Below are positions 54,974 to 64,000 of a stretch of DNA of 64,000 nt, in pieces. Source of the DNA: Colwellia sp. TT2012. GTDB taxonomy: Bacteria; Pseudomonadota; Gammaproteobacteria; Enterobacterales; Alteromonadaceae. Every line of letters starts with the position of its first letter. Position 1 is the stretch's first letter. A program made the translations under genes and the position numbers. The stretch is taken from positions 248,001 to 312,000 of the forward strand of contig NZ_LJYX01000006.1 in assembly GCF_001440345.1 (NCBI RefSeq). Direction: 5' to 3'. Below the pieces are notes generated by a model. That model saw nothing but the letters and a program-made list of their open reading frames with translations, was not told the origin of the DNA and ran no database searches.

Positions 54974-55459
54974 CTATTTGAGCGCAGCAATATAATCTTT
55001 TTTCTTATTAGCGCCGAGCGTAACTTCTATATCATCATCTTGTTGCTTGCCCAGTAGTGCCATGCCCATAGGGGATTGTGCTGTTATGACGGTAATATTT
55101 TGTTGAGCTAGTTTACAGCGGAAGCCACCTGCGGCAGGACCGATAAAGAACCAGTGGTTCATTGCCGTATCTGCAGATAATTGTACTAAAGCGCCTAAGG
55201 CGATATAGCTATTGTTGTTGAATGCCTTGGTATCTAGTGCTTTATAGGCATCGATATCCTGTTGTAAGTCAATTACTCGCTTAGATTGCCCCTCAGCTAA
55301 GTAGCTAGCCTCTATCGCTAGGGTATCATATTGTGTTTCCGCGACACTTTGATCATTAACCGCAGCGGCATGTGCTACATTGGCGGCACCAATGGCTTGT
55401 TGAAGGTCTTGTGTTAATGCAGTAAGCACTAGGTCAATTAATTGTTTTTTATTGGGCAT
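54974..55459 (-). CDS. GreA/GreB-family C-terminal-domain protein
   Basis: 161 residues. The N-terminal half is a helical hairpin (DLVLTALTQDLQQAIGAANVAHAAAVNDQSVAETQYDTLAIEASYLAEGQSKRV) and the C-terminal half a small beta domain (YIALGALVQLSADTAMNHWFFIGPAAGGF, VITAQSPMGMALLGKQQDDDIEV) that matches GreA/GreB and Rnk. The acidic coiled-coil tip needed for RNA cleavage is not evident, so it may bind RNA polymerase without cleavage activity. Transcribed alone. Confidence 0.8.
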   Translation of the reverse strand: MPNKKQLIDLVLTALTQDLQQAIGAANVAHAAAVNDQSVAETQYDTLAIEASYLAEGQSKRVIDLQQDIDAYKALDTKAFNNNSYIALGALVQLSADTAMNHWFFIGPAAGGFRCKLAQQNITVITAQSPMGMALLGKQQDDDIEVTLGANKKKDYIAALK

Positions 55460-57902
<2,443 letters not shown>

Positions 57903-58018
57903 CGGCATTCCACACTTATCTACCGATGTCCTAGCGGTTAACCGAAGAAAAAGTCTATATTTCTTCGGTTTATTATTGATATACTGTTGCGAATTAATTC
58001 TTTTTTAGATAGAGCACA

Positions 58019-59347
58019 GTGCAAGAAATAATTGTCGATGGCGGTGATATTAAGTTTTTTACCAGCCCTAAAGAATATAAGCAGCAGTTGTTATTATTAA
58101 TTGCAGGCGCGCGTCAGCGTATTTTCATTACTGCTTTGTATTTACAAGATGATGACGCGGGTCGGGAAATTCTCCATGCGTTATACCAAGCGAAAGCAAA
58201 TTTTCCCGAGCTAGAGATTAATGTTTTTGTCGACTTTAACCGCGGTCAACGTGGCTTAATTGGTGAAAAATCGAGCTTAGGTAACCGTGCCCTGTATTTA
58301 CAGCTAGCGCAAGACTACCCACAAACGATTAATATCTATGGCGTGGCGGTAAAGCGCAAAGAAATCTTTGGTGTTTTGCACCTTAAAGGCATGGTCTTCG
58401 ATAATAAGCTCTTTTATACTGGCGCAAGTATTAATGATATTTATTTACACCAGGGCGAGCGATACCGCTTAGACCGCTACTGTACTATTAATAGTGTCGC
58501 CTTAGCCGATAGTTTTTGTCATTACTTGAGCGCTACCTTTATTGATTCAGGCCTAGCACCACGGCTTAATCAAGCAAACTTGCCTGATGCCACTGAGCAA
58601 AAGAAAAACCTTGCACAGTTAAAGGTCCAGTTAAGAAAATCTCATTACATCGTAGCTTCGCAGCAAAATATTAGTCAGCCAAAGCTAGTCAATGAGAAAG
58701 TATTTATTACGCCGCTAGTAGGTTTTGGTCGCCGTAAAAACCAGCTTAACCAAGCTACCCGGCATCTAGTACAAAACGCTAACGATAACATGGTACTTTA
58801 CACGCCTTATTTTAATTTACCGCATGCACTTGCCCGAGATGTTATCAAAGCATTAAAACGTGGTGTTAACATCACTGTGGTTGTTGGGGATAAAACGGCC
58901 AATGATTTTTTTATCAGTAATGCGGACGACTTTAGTACTATCGGTATTATTCCTTATGTTTATGAAATGTTATTAAAACGTTTTGTTAAGCGCTACCAAA
59001 ATTTTATTGATAAAGGTTTATTGAATATTCATTTGTGGAAAGATAAAGATAATAGTTTCCACCTTAAAGGTTTACGTGTGGATGATCGCTACCATTTAAT
59101 TACCGGCAGCAATTTAAATCCGCGTGCATGGGCACTGGATTTAGAAAATGGCTTACTTATTGATGATGCAAGTCAGCAGCTTTTAGCAACTACTAATGAT
59201 GAATTACTCGATATTTTAGTGAATACCACTAAAATAGTGCATCATGCTGATATTGAATCAGTTAATGACTACCCGGAAAAACCACAAAAATTATTGAAAA
59301 AAATACGCATTGCCCAAATTGATAGGATTTTGAAGCGATTTTTATAG
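58019..59347 (+). CDS. pssA: CDP-diacylglycerol-serine O-phosphatidyltransferase, PLD type
   Basis: 442 residues (451 in E. coli), start GTG. Two HKD motifs: H121-L-K123 in GVLHLKGMVFDNKLFYTGASIND and HLKGLRVDDRYHLITGSNLNPRAWALD near the C-terminus. Also the conserved FVDFNRGQRG. It makes phosphatidylserine, the precursor of phosphatidylethanolamine, at the inner membrane face. Unrelated in fold to the CDP-alcohol phosphatidyltransferase at 5851-6504. Convergent with the outer membrane protein gene. Confidence 0.96.
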   Translation: MQEIIVDGGDIKFFTSPKEYKQQLLLLIAGARQRIFITALYLQDDDAGREILHALYQAKANFPELEINVFVDFNRGQRGLIGEKSSLGNRALYLQLAQDYPQTINIYGVAVKRKEIFGVLHLKGMVFDNKLFYTGASINDIYLHQGERYRLDRYCTINSVALADSFCHYLSATFIDSGLAPRLNQANLPDATEQKKNLAQLKVQLRKSHYIVASQQNISQPKLVNEKVFITPLVGFGRRKNQLNQATRHLVQNANDNMVLYTPYFNLPHALARDVIKALKRGVNITVVVGDKTANDFFISNADDFSTIGIIPYVYEMLLKRFVKRYQNFIDKGLLNIHLWKDKDNSFHLKGLRVDDRYHLITGSNLNPRAWALDLENGLLIDDASQQLLATTNDELLDILVNTTKIVHHADIESVNDYPEKPQKLLKKIRIAQIDRILKRFL

Positions 59348-59424
59348 AACACCTCTTAGTTACTGTGAAACAAACGCCGTAAAAATGGTTGCAGGGAAAG
59401 TTACTTTTATGGCTAAATAATCGC

Positions 59425-61263
59425 CTAGAAAGATTTTTTTGCTTGCACCCTAATTTCAAAACTATTAATAGTGGGATTGTCACTTTGTGGCAAGGCAAAG
59501 TCGATATGGATAATGGGATGGTTACCGCCCGAATGTGGGGAGTGCAAGCGCAGACCCAAACCAACGGAGCCTAGCCAACCCTCCTCGATATTTTTAACCG
59601 TCGACTCTCCGTACGTTCGACCGGCATCGACAAAAGCAACAGCGGCTAAATCAAAGAGTTTAAAGAGATTGATTTGTGGATAGTACCTAATTTCTGCCGT
59701 GGCTTTAATGCTACTTTTTCCATGTTGATATTGTAAAGGGAAACCACGTAAACCAGTATTTCCGCCCATAGTCACTGGCTTATCTAAGTATTGATTTTTA
59801 CTGGCTACATTGGTATTGCTTAAATAAAATCCCCAACGCTGATTGAGCTGATAAAAATACTCCGCTGTTAGCTTTACCAATAAACGACTATCCCTATGTT
59901 GATAAATATCATTCGCTAGTGCGAAGTCGAGTAATAGCAAAGCATTGTTATGTAGGTTAAAGCCTTTTTTTATCCGCATGTTCCAGATCGTCCATGCGGC
60001 GTTTTCTTTATTGCCATTACCTATACCTAGGCGAGAGTTAAGTTGCCAGCCATGGTTAAAGTCTTCTATTTGCGTGATCAAATGGACGTTGGTCAGCTTT
60101 CTAAAATCTTTTTCTATATATTCAAAAGCAAACCATGGGTAGAGTAAATCTCTATCTTCAGGTCGAACATTAGTGAGGGACGGGACGGTTAAATCATTAT
60201 AGTGCTCACTTGTTAGCGCTGAAAAAGTGTTTTTATCTTGTGTTATGCCGACACGGTATCGTAGTAAACGACTGTCACTATTAAAGTTTAACCAGGCATA
60301 GTTAACTGCTTTGAAACTAATATCATGGCGATAAATACTTTGATCTTGACCATTTTGAAAAAGGGTATCGTTACGCGACTCTTCATTAAAACCTAAGTTA
60401 TAAGCTGTTTTGGTATGAAAACCGGCAAACATTTTATGCAGAAATAAACTATATTGTTGACCATCATCATTATCGGCAAACCGTAACTTAACCTCGGTGT
60501 TTTGTTTTTGAAAAAGAGGGATGGTGGCGAGTAATTTATAACCCGAACGCTGGGTGTTACGGTATGCCTCAACTTCAGTATCTATGCCTAGGCCGAGCAA
60601 ATTACTTTCTTTAATGCCAAAGCTATAAGTGTTTATGCCACCTTTACGGCCAAAACTTACCGTTGGCATCAATGACCAGTTATCCCAAGTAGTAATGGTG
60701 ATATTTTCTCTACCATCATCACGGCTAACTTTGGCATCTCTGAGGTATTTTCTACTGCGTAAATGGCGTTCAAGCTCTGCCATATCAGCAAAGGTTTTTA
60801 TACATTTATTGATAAAAAAACTGGCTTCGTTTTCTAGGGTGACAATTTTGGTATCAATGTGAATAGCATTGGCCCAGCGATGTAAAAAAGTAATGCCTTC
60901 TTCGTTTTCATCAAAGATTGTTTGGGGGTTGAACCTTATTTTTGGCTGATTGCTATTGCAGAGGATAGCTTCGTTTACGGCCTCTATCGCTGATTTTTCG
61001 GCGGTCTGTTTACTGACTGAATAATTGTGTGAGGCAGTGGCTGAGCTCGAGGTGTTCTTTACTGGTTCAGCTGCTTGTTTAGCTACTTGCTCGGCGGCAG
61101 AGACCGCACCACACAAAGCAGCAGTCAGTAGACCGGCCATGAATAATGAAGGTAGGCTTGTTATTGCATTATCTCGCCAAATAAGTGGGATGTTTTTTAT
61201 AGGGGTTGGCGATAGGACATGACATTCTTTTATTTTTGTTATAGCTGCTAATAAAAACTGCAT
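59425..61263 (-). CDS. BamA/TamA-family outer membrane beta-barrel protein
   Basis: 612 residues. A hydrophobic stretch at about 40-56 (MAGLLTAALCGAVSAAEQ) looks like a signal sequence preceded by an unusually long N-region, so the true start may lie downstream of 61263. Residues about 110-180 resemble a single POTRA domain; residues 180-612 are barrel, with GGNTGLRGFPLQYQHGKSS (the VRGF/Y-type motif) and VGLGLRLHSPHSGGNHPIIHIDFA, ending in Phe. Fewer POTRA domains than BamA (five) or TamA (three). Probably surface protein or lipid assembly; partner unknown. Confidence 0.82.
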   Translation of the reverse strand: MQFLLAAITKIKECHVLSPTPIKNIPLIWRDNAITSLPSLFMAGLLTAALCGAVSAAEQVAKQAAEPVKNTSSSATASHNYSVSKQTAEKSAIEAVNEAILCNSNQPKIRFNPQTIFDENEEGITFLHRWANAIHIDTKIVTLENEASFFINKCIKTFADMAELERHLRSRKYLRDAKVSRDDGRENITITTWDNWSLMPTVSFGRKGGINTYSFGIKESNLLGLGIDTEVEAYRNTQRSGYKLLATIPLFQKQNTEVKLRFADNDDGQQYSLFLHKMFAGFHTKTAYNLGFNEESRNDTLFQNGQDQSIYRHDISFKAVNYAWLNFNSDSRLLRYRVGITQDKNTFSALTSEHYNDLTVPSLTNVRPEDRDLLYPWFAFEYIEKDFRKLTNVHLITQIEDFNHGWQLNSRLGIGNGNKENAAWTIWNMRIKKGFNLHNNALLLLDFALANDIYQHRDSRLLVKLTAEYFYQLNQRWGFYLSNTNVASKNQYLDKPVTMGGNTGLRGFPLQYQHGKSSIKATAEIRYYPQINLFKLFDLAAVAFVDAGRTYGESTVKNIEEGWLGSVGLGLRLHSPHSGGNHPIIHIDFALPQSDNPTINSFEIRVQAKKSF

Positions 61264-61356
61264 CGCGTACCTGAGTTAAGGCTAGAGTTAAATGTGTGAT
61301 ATTTAAAACATTACTCATTTAACTATAGCCTTAACTAGTCAATTAACCGTTTTTAT

Positions 61357-62973
61357 TTAGTGTTTTGCTCGTTTAATACTATCAATTTTTTTGATTTTAG
61401 CGTCGTTAACCATTGTTCTTACTTGCTCAAGTAATAACTTGGCATCATAAACAATCCCGTCTTTTATGGTGTAATTTATGCCACCTGCGCGGATAGGCTT
61501 ATTATTTTCATCTAAACGAAAATGTCCGGTGCCATAAAGCACTTTAAAATTACGCAATGGATTTTCGGCCACTATCACCAAATCTGCTTTTTTACCAACA
61601 CGGATAGAGCCTATTTCGTCGCTCATGCCAAGTGCTTCTGCGCCATTGATGGTGGCTGATTGAATAACTTCTAAGGCATTAAAACCGGCTTCTCTTAGTA
61701 ACTCTAATTCTCGAATATAACTGAAACCATAAATTTTAAAGATATAGCCTGAGTCTGAGCCTACGGTTACTCGACCACCATGGTTTTTATAATCGTTAAC
61801 AAAACTCATCCATAGTTGGTAGTTTTTCTTCCACGCTATTTCATCATCAGTGGTCCAATCAAACCAATATGAACCATGAGCATTACGGTTAGGTTGGAAA
61901 AAGTCCCATAAGGTTGGCAGGGTATATTCTTTATGCCAGTCGGCATTCATATCACGCATTAAATCGCGATTTGCTTCATAAATGGTAAAGGTTGGATTTA
62001 AGGTGAAATCTAAACTGAGTAATTCATCACGCACGCTTAACCATTTCTCGCTATTTTGTTTTGCTGCCTGTTGCCATAACCGACCCGCCTCAGCAAACCT
62101 ATGTTGTTCATTATTATAATTGTAATCTGGCGAGTAATTTTGAATTTGCTGATGTTCAAATAATGCTTCCGGAAGACCGTACCAATGCTCCATTGAGGTC
62201 AGCCCTAAGCGGGCTGAATCAAGGACATTCATATTGGTGACGTCAAGTTGCGCATGATGCATCATGCTACCTAAACCCTGTTTTTTCGCTGCGCTAAGTG
62301 CTGCTGTCATTATCTCGGGTGTTGCGCCAAAGAACTTAATTCCTTTAGCGCCTTTTTTAGCAATAGACTTAACCCATTGCTGCGCTTGTTTTACTGTCGT
62401 TATACTTTCATCTAAACCTAAACCAAAGCTAAAGTAGGGCATAATACGTGGTGCAGCTATAGTGTTTTCTTCACTACGCTTGACATGATCCATAACCCAC
62501 TCAATACCATTAAAACTGCCTGGCTCTCGTACTGTGGTAATACCGTGAGCTAGCCAGAGTTTAAAGACATACTCAGCCGGAATGTTATCGGCACTGCCAC
62601 CAATATGGCCATGCATATCAATAAAACCAGGCAGTACATATTGACCCTCAATATTAATTTCTTTATCACCTGGGCGAGCTATGGGACGTCGTGTTGGCGC
62701 AATAGGCACACCGGGGTTGCCCACATTGACTATTTGTACAATGCGATCATTTTCAATGACAATATCCATGGGTCCACGCGCGGGTGCACCTTCGCCATTA
62801 ATGATAATACCGCCCCGAAGAATCAGTCGTTTATAAGGACCTTGACCTGTGGCTCTTTCAGGGGCTTTGGCATCAGCAGAGGCAAAGGCCAGCGTGGCAG
62901 TGCTAATATTCACTACTAAGGTGAACACTAGGTAAGCACAAAAATAACTAAGTAAGGTTAACGACTTATTCAT
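61357..62973 (-). CDS. Exported amidohydrolase-family enzyme
   Basis: 538 residues with a signal peptide (1-32). Metal-dependent hydrolase motifs: VLPGFIDMHGHIGGS, KFFGATPE with a likely bridging Lys, MMHHAQLDV, TSMEHWYG, VGSDSGYIF and GKKADLVIVAENPL. It resembles periplasmic imidazolonepropionase- or prolidase-like amidohydrolases of marine bacteria; the substrate is unknown. Divergent from a thioesterase gene across a twin palindrome that probably controls one or both. Confidence 0.85.
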   Translation of the reverse strand: MNKSLTLLSYFCAYLVFTLVVNISTATLAFASADAKAPERATGQGPYKRLILRGGIIINGEGAPARGPMDIVIENDRIVQIVNVGNPGVPIAPTRRPIARPGDKEINIEGQYVLPGFIDMHGHIGGSADNIPAEYVFKLWLAHGITTVREPGSFNGIEWVMDHVKRSEENTIAAPRIMPYFSFGLGLDESITTVKQAQQWVKSIAKKGAKGIKFFGATPEIMTAALSAAKKQGLGSMMHHAQLDVTNMNVLDSARLGLTSMEHWYGLPEALFEHQQIQNYSPDYNYNNEQHRFAEAGRLWQQAAKQNSEKWLSVRDELLSLDFTLNPTFTIYEANRDLMRDMNADWHKEYTLPTLWDFFQPNRNAHGSYWFDWTTDDEIAWKKNYQLWMSFVNDYKNHGGRVTVGSDSGYIFKIYGFSYIRELELLREAGFNALEVIQSATINGAEALGMSDEIGSIRVGKKADLVIVAENPLRNFKVLYGTGHFRLDENNKPIRAGGINYTIKDGIVYDAKLLLEQVRTMVNDAKIKKIDSIKRAKH

Positions 62974-63017
62974 GTATTTATCTCTAATATTTATGAAATT
63001 TCTAATGATAGTTAAGA

Positions 63018-63058
63018 TACTTTATCTTATAAAATATAGTATCTTATAAGATAAAGTA
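63018..63058. promoter_or_regulatory. Twin TATCTTATAAGATA operator
   Basis: TATCTTATAAGATA (63040-63053) is a perfect 14-bp palindrome; TATCTTATAAAATA (63023-63036) is a second copy with one change, 17 bases upstream. The whole is also a 15-bp inverted repeat, TACTTTATCTTATAA (63018-63032) and TTATAAGATAAAGTA (63044-63058). Located between two divergent genes. Confidence 0.6.
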
Positions 63059-63114
63059 ATATAGCTGTAGGTAAATGAGTTGCAGTTAAGCTTAAAATGA
63101 TAAAAAGGTTAGTT

Positions 63115-63519
63115 ATGTTCAGTGAAAAAATGATGCCACACTTTAGTGATACCGATGCTTTAGGTCATATAAATAATACTAAACCACCCGTTTGGTTTGA
63201 AGGGGCACGAGCTGCTATTTTTAAGTTTTTTACCCCTGATTTGGATCCGAAAAAATGGCAACTGATCATCGCTAAAATTGAAGTGTCTTATCATGGTCAG
63301 TTATTTTATGGTCAAGAAATTGAGATAAAAACTTACATTAGCCGTATTGGTGGTGCCTCATTTGATGTTTATCAAGAGCTATGGCAACACGGTGAAAAAT
63401 GCGTTTCGGGTACGGCTACTATGATACATTATGATTATAAAGCGCAAAATTCTAAAAAAATCACCGATGATATTCGAGCACAACTGGCCGAACACCTCAT
63501 TGAAAATAAGGCAGCTTGA
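63115..63519 (+). CDS. 4HBT-type acyl-CoA thioesterase
   Basis: 134 residues from the ATG at 63115, with AAAGG upstream; an earlier ATG at 63097 lacks a ribosome site. The hotdog motif is FSDTDALGHINNTKPPVWFEGARAAIF, with the catalytic-type Asp, followed by IAKIEVSYHGQLFYGQEIEI and the TATMIHYD end. Such enzymes hydrolyse acyl-CoA thioesters; the substrate is unknown. The NTKPPVWFE segment replaces the usual NNxxYxxWFE, so substrate contacts may differ. Probably shares regulation with the divergent amidohydrolase. Confidence 0.88.
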   Translation: MFSEKMMPHFSDTDALGHINNTKPPVWFEGARAAIFKFFTPDLDPKKWQLIIAKIEVSYHGQLFYGQEIEIKTYISRIGGASFDVYQELWQHGEKCVSGTATMIHYDYKAQNSKKITDDIRAQLAEHLIENKAA

Positions 63520-63829
63520 GCGACAATTTGTTAGCTTGTTAGGGACAAACTTGAATGATTTGCTATTAATTCTTTGCGATAACAATTAATTAGTGTTGAA
63601 AATCATCGTGGTTATTATAGGTGACTGCTGCTAAGCAATAGCCTTGAATATTTCTATAGTGAATTTAAATTAAATAAATGTGCTTTTTAACAAAAAATCA
63701 CTCGAATTTGATCGCCGCTCACTATAGAATTACTCCCCTTAAACTAAATCTCAAAGACAAACTTTCTTTCTCTTAAAATAGGTAAAGAAACAGCGGTTGT
63801 CTTAATAGCTCAATCAATAGGATATTTTC
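63520..63829. other. Gene-free stretch upstream of ssb
   Basis: About 310 bases with no ORF or clear hairpin. No LexA-type box (CTG-N10-CAG) was found, although ssb is SOS-linked in some relatives. Confidence 0.45.
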
Positions 63830-64000
63830 ATGGCGGGTGTAAATAAAGTAATCATTATAGGTAACTTAGGTAAAGATCCTGAGGTCCGTTTTATGCCAAA
63901 TGGCAGCGCAGTAGCAAATATTACTGTTGCAACGTCAGAATCATGGAAAGACAAACAAACTGGTGAGCAAAAAGAAAAAACTGAATGGCATCGTGTTGTT
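63830..64000 (+). CDS. ssb: Single-stranded DNA-binding protein, 5' part
   Basis: 57 codons from the ATG at 63830 to the window edge, in frame throughout. [20 protein letters not shown] and [34 protein letters not shown] are the start of the bacterial SSB OB fold. AGGA lies about 9 bases before the ATG. It coats single-stranded DNA in replication and repair. In many relatives ssb sits next to uvrA and an MFS gene; here about 9 kb of other genes lies between. Confidence 0.97.
   Translation, partial: MAGVNKVIIIGNLGKDPEVRFMPNGSAVANITVATSESWKDKQTGEQKEKTEWHRVV

Overview
The window is AT-rich bacterial chromosome from a marine gammaproteobacterium of the Alteromonadales, most probably Colwellia or a close relative. 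This is inferred from the Ppa, Hmp/NorR, ribosomal protein, EF-G2, HutH/HutU, UvrA and PssA sequences and from local gene order; no database search was possible. Most genes are housekeeping or central metabolism and look intact. No tRNA, rRNA or CRISPR was seen.

Layout. 0-9.6 kb: two unidentified genes; a three-domain sulfur protein (cysteine desulfurase, persulfide dioxygenase, rhodanese) with a perfect FNR-type box upstream; a SYLF lipid-binding protein; a cytidylyltransferase and CDP-alcohol phosphatidyltransferase pair; an LrgB fragment; a thioredoxin-fold and VOC pair whose 3' end is amplified into a tandem array; small unknown proteins; inorganic pyrophosphatase. 9.6-16.7 kb is accessory: two secreted acidic proteins that share an undescribed Cys module, four copies of a 20-bp motif, and a 4.25-kb segment bounded by inverted IS4-type ends and a 10-bp target duplication. 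That segment holds fragments of fbp and of a TonB receptor, and I read it as a composite transposon. 16.8-21.5 kb is a nitric oxide defence island (hmp, nnrS, a small membrane gene, divergent norR) with a sigma-54 promoter and NorR sites. 21.7-31 kb: a secreted M20 amidohydrolase, the complete 11-gene S10 ribosomal operon with promoter and leader, cstA, and an aldehyde dehydrogenase pseudogene. 31-38 kb: EF-G2 with a structured leader, then small metabolic genes and dusC. 38-45 kb: histidine utilisation (LysR regulator, hutH, hutU, hutC, hutI). 45-64 kb: a glycerophosphodiesterase, rluF, a chemotaxis receptor, uvrA, yajR, dodecin, a GreA/B-like factor, fadH, pssA, a BamA/TamA-type outer membrane protein, a secreted amidohydrolase divergent from a thioesterase across a twin palindrome, and the start of ssb.

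How genes work together. NorR should sense NO and drive nnrS and hmp from the -24/-12 promoter. HutC should bind TTGTATATACAA before hutI. The sulfur fusion could take cysteine sulfur to sulfite on one chain. Two unrelated phosphatidylserine-synthase-type enzymes lie in one window. Several dispersed intergenic repeats and gene fragments show a genome with active rearrangement.
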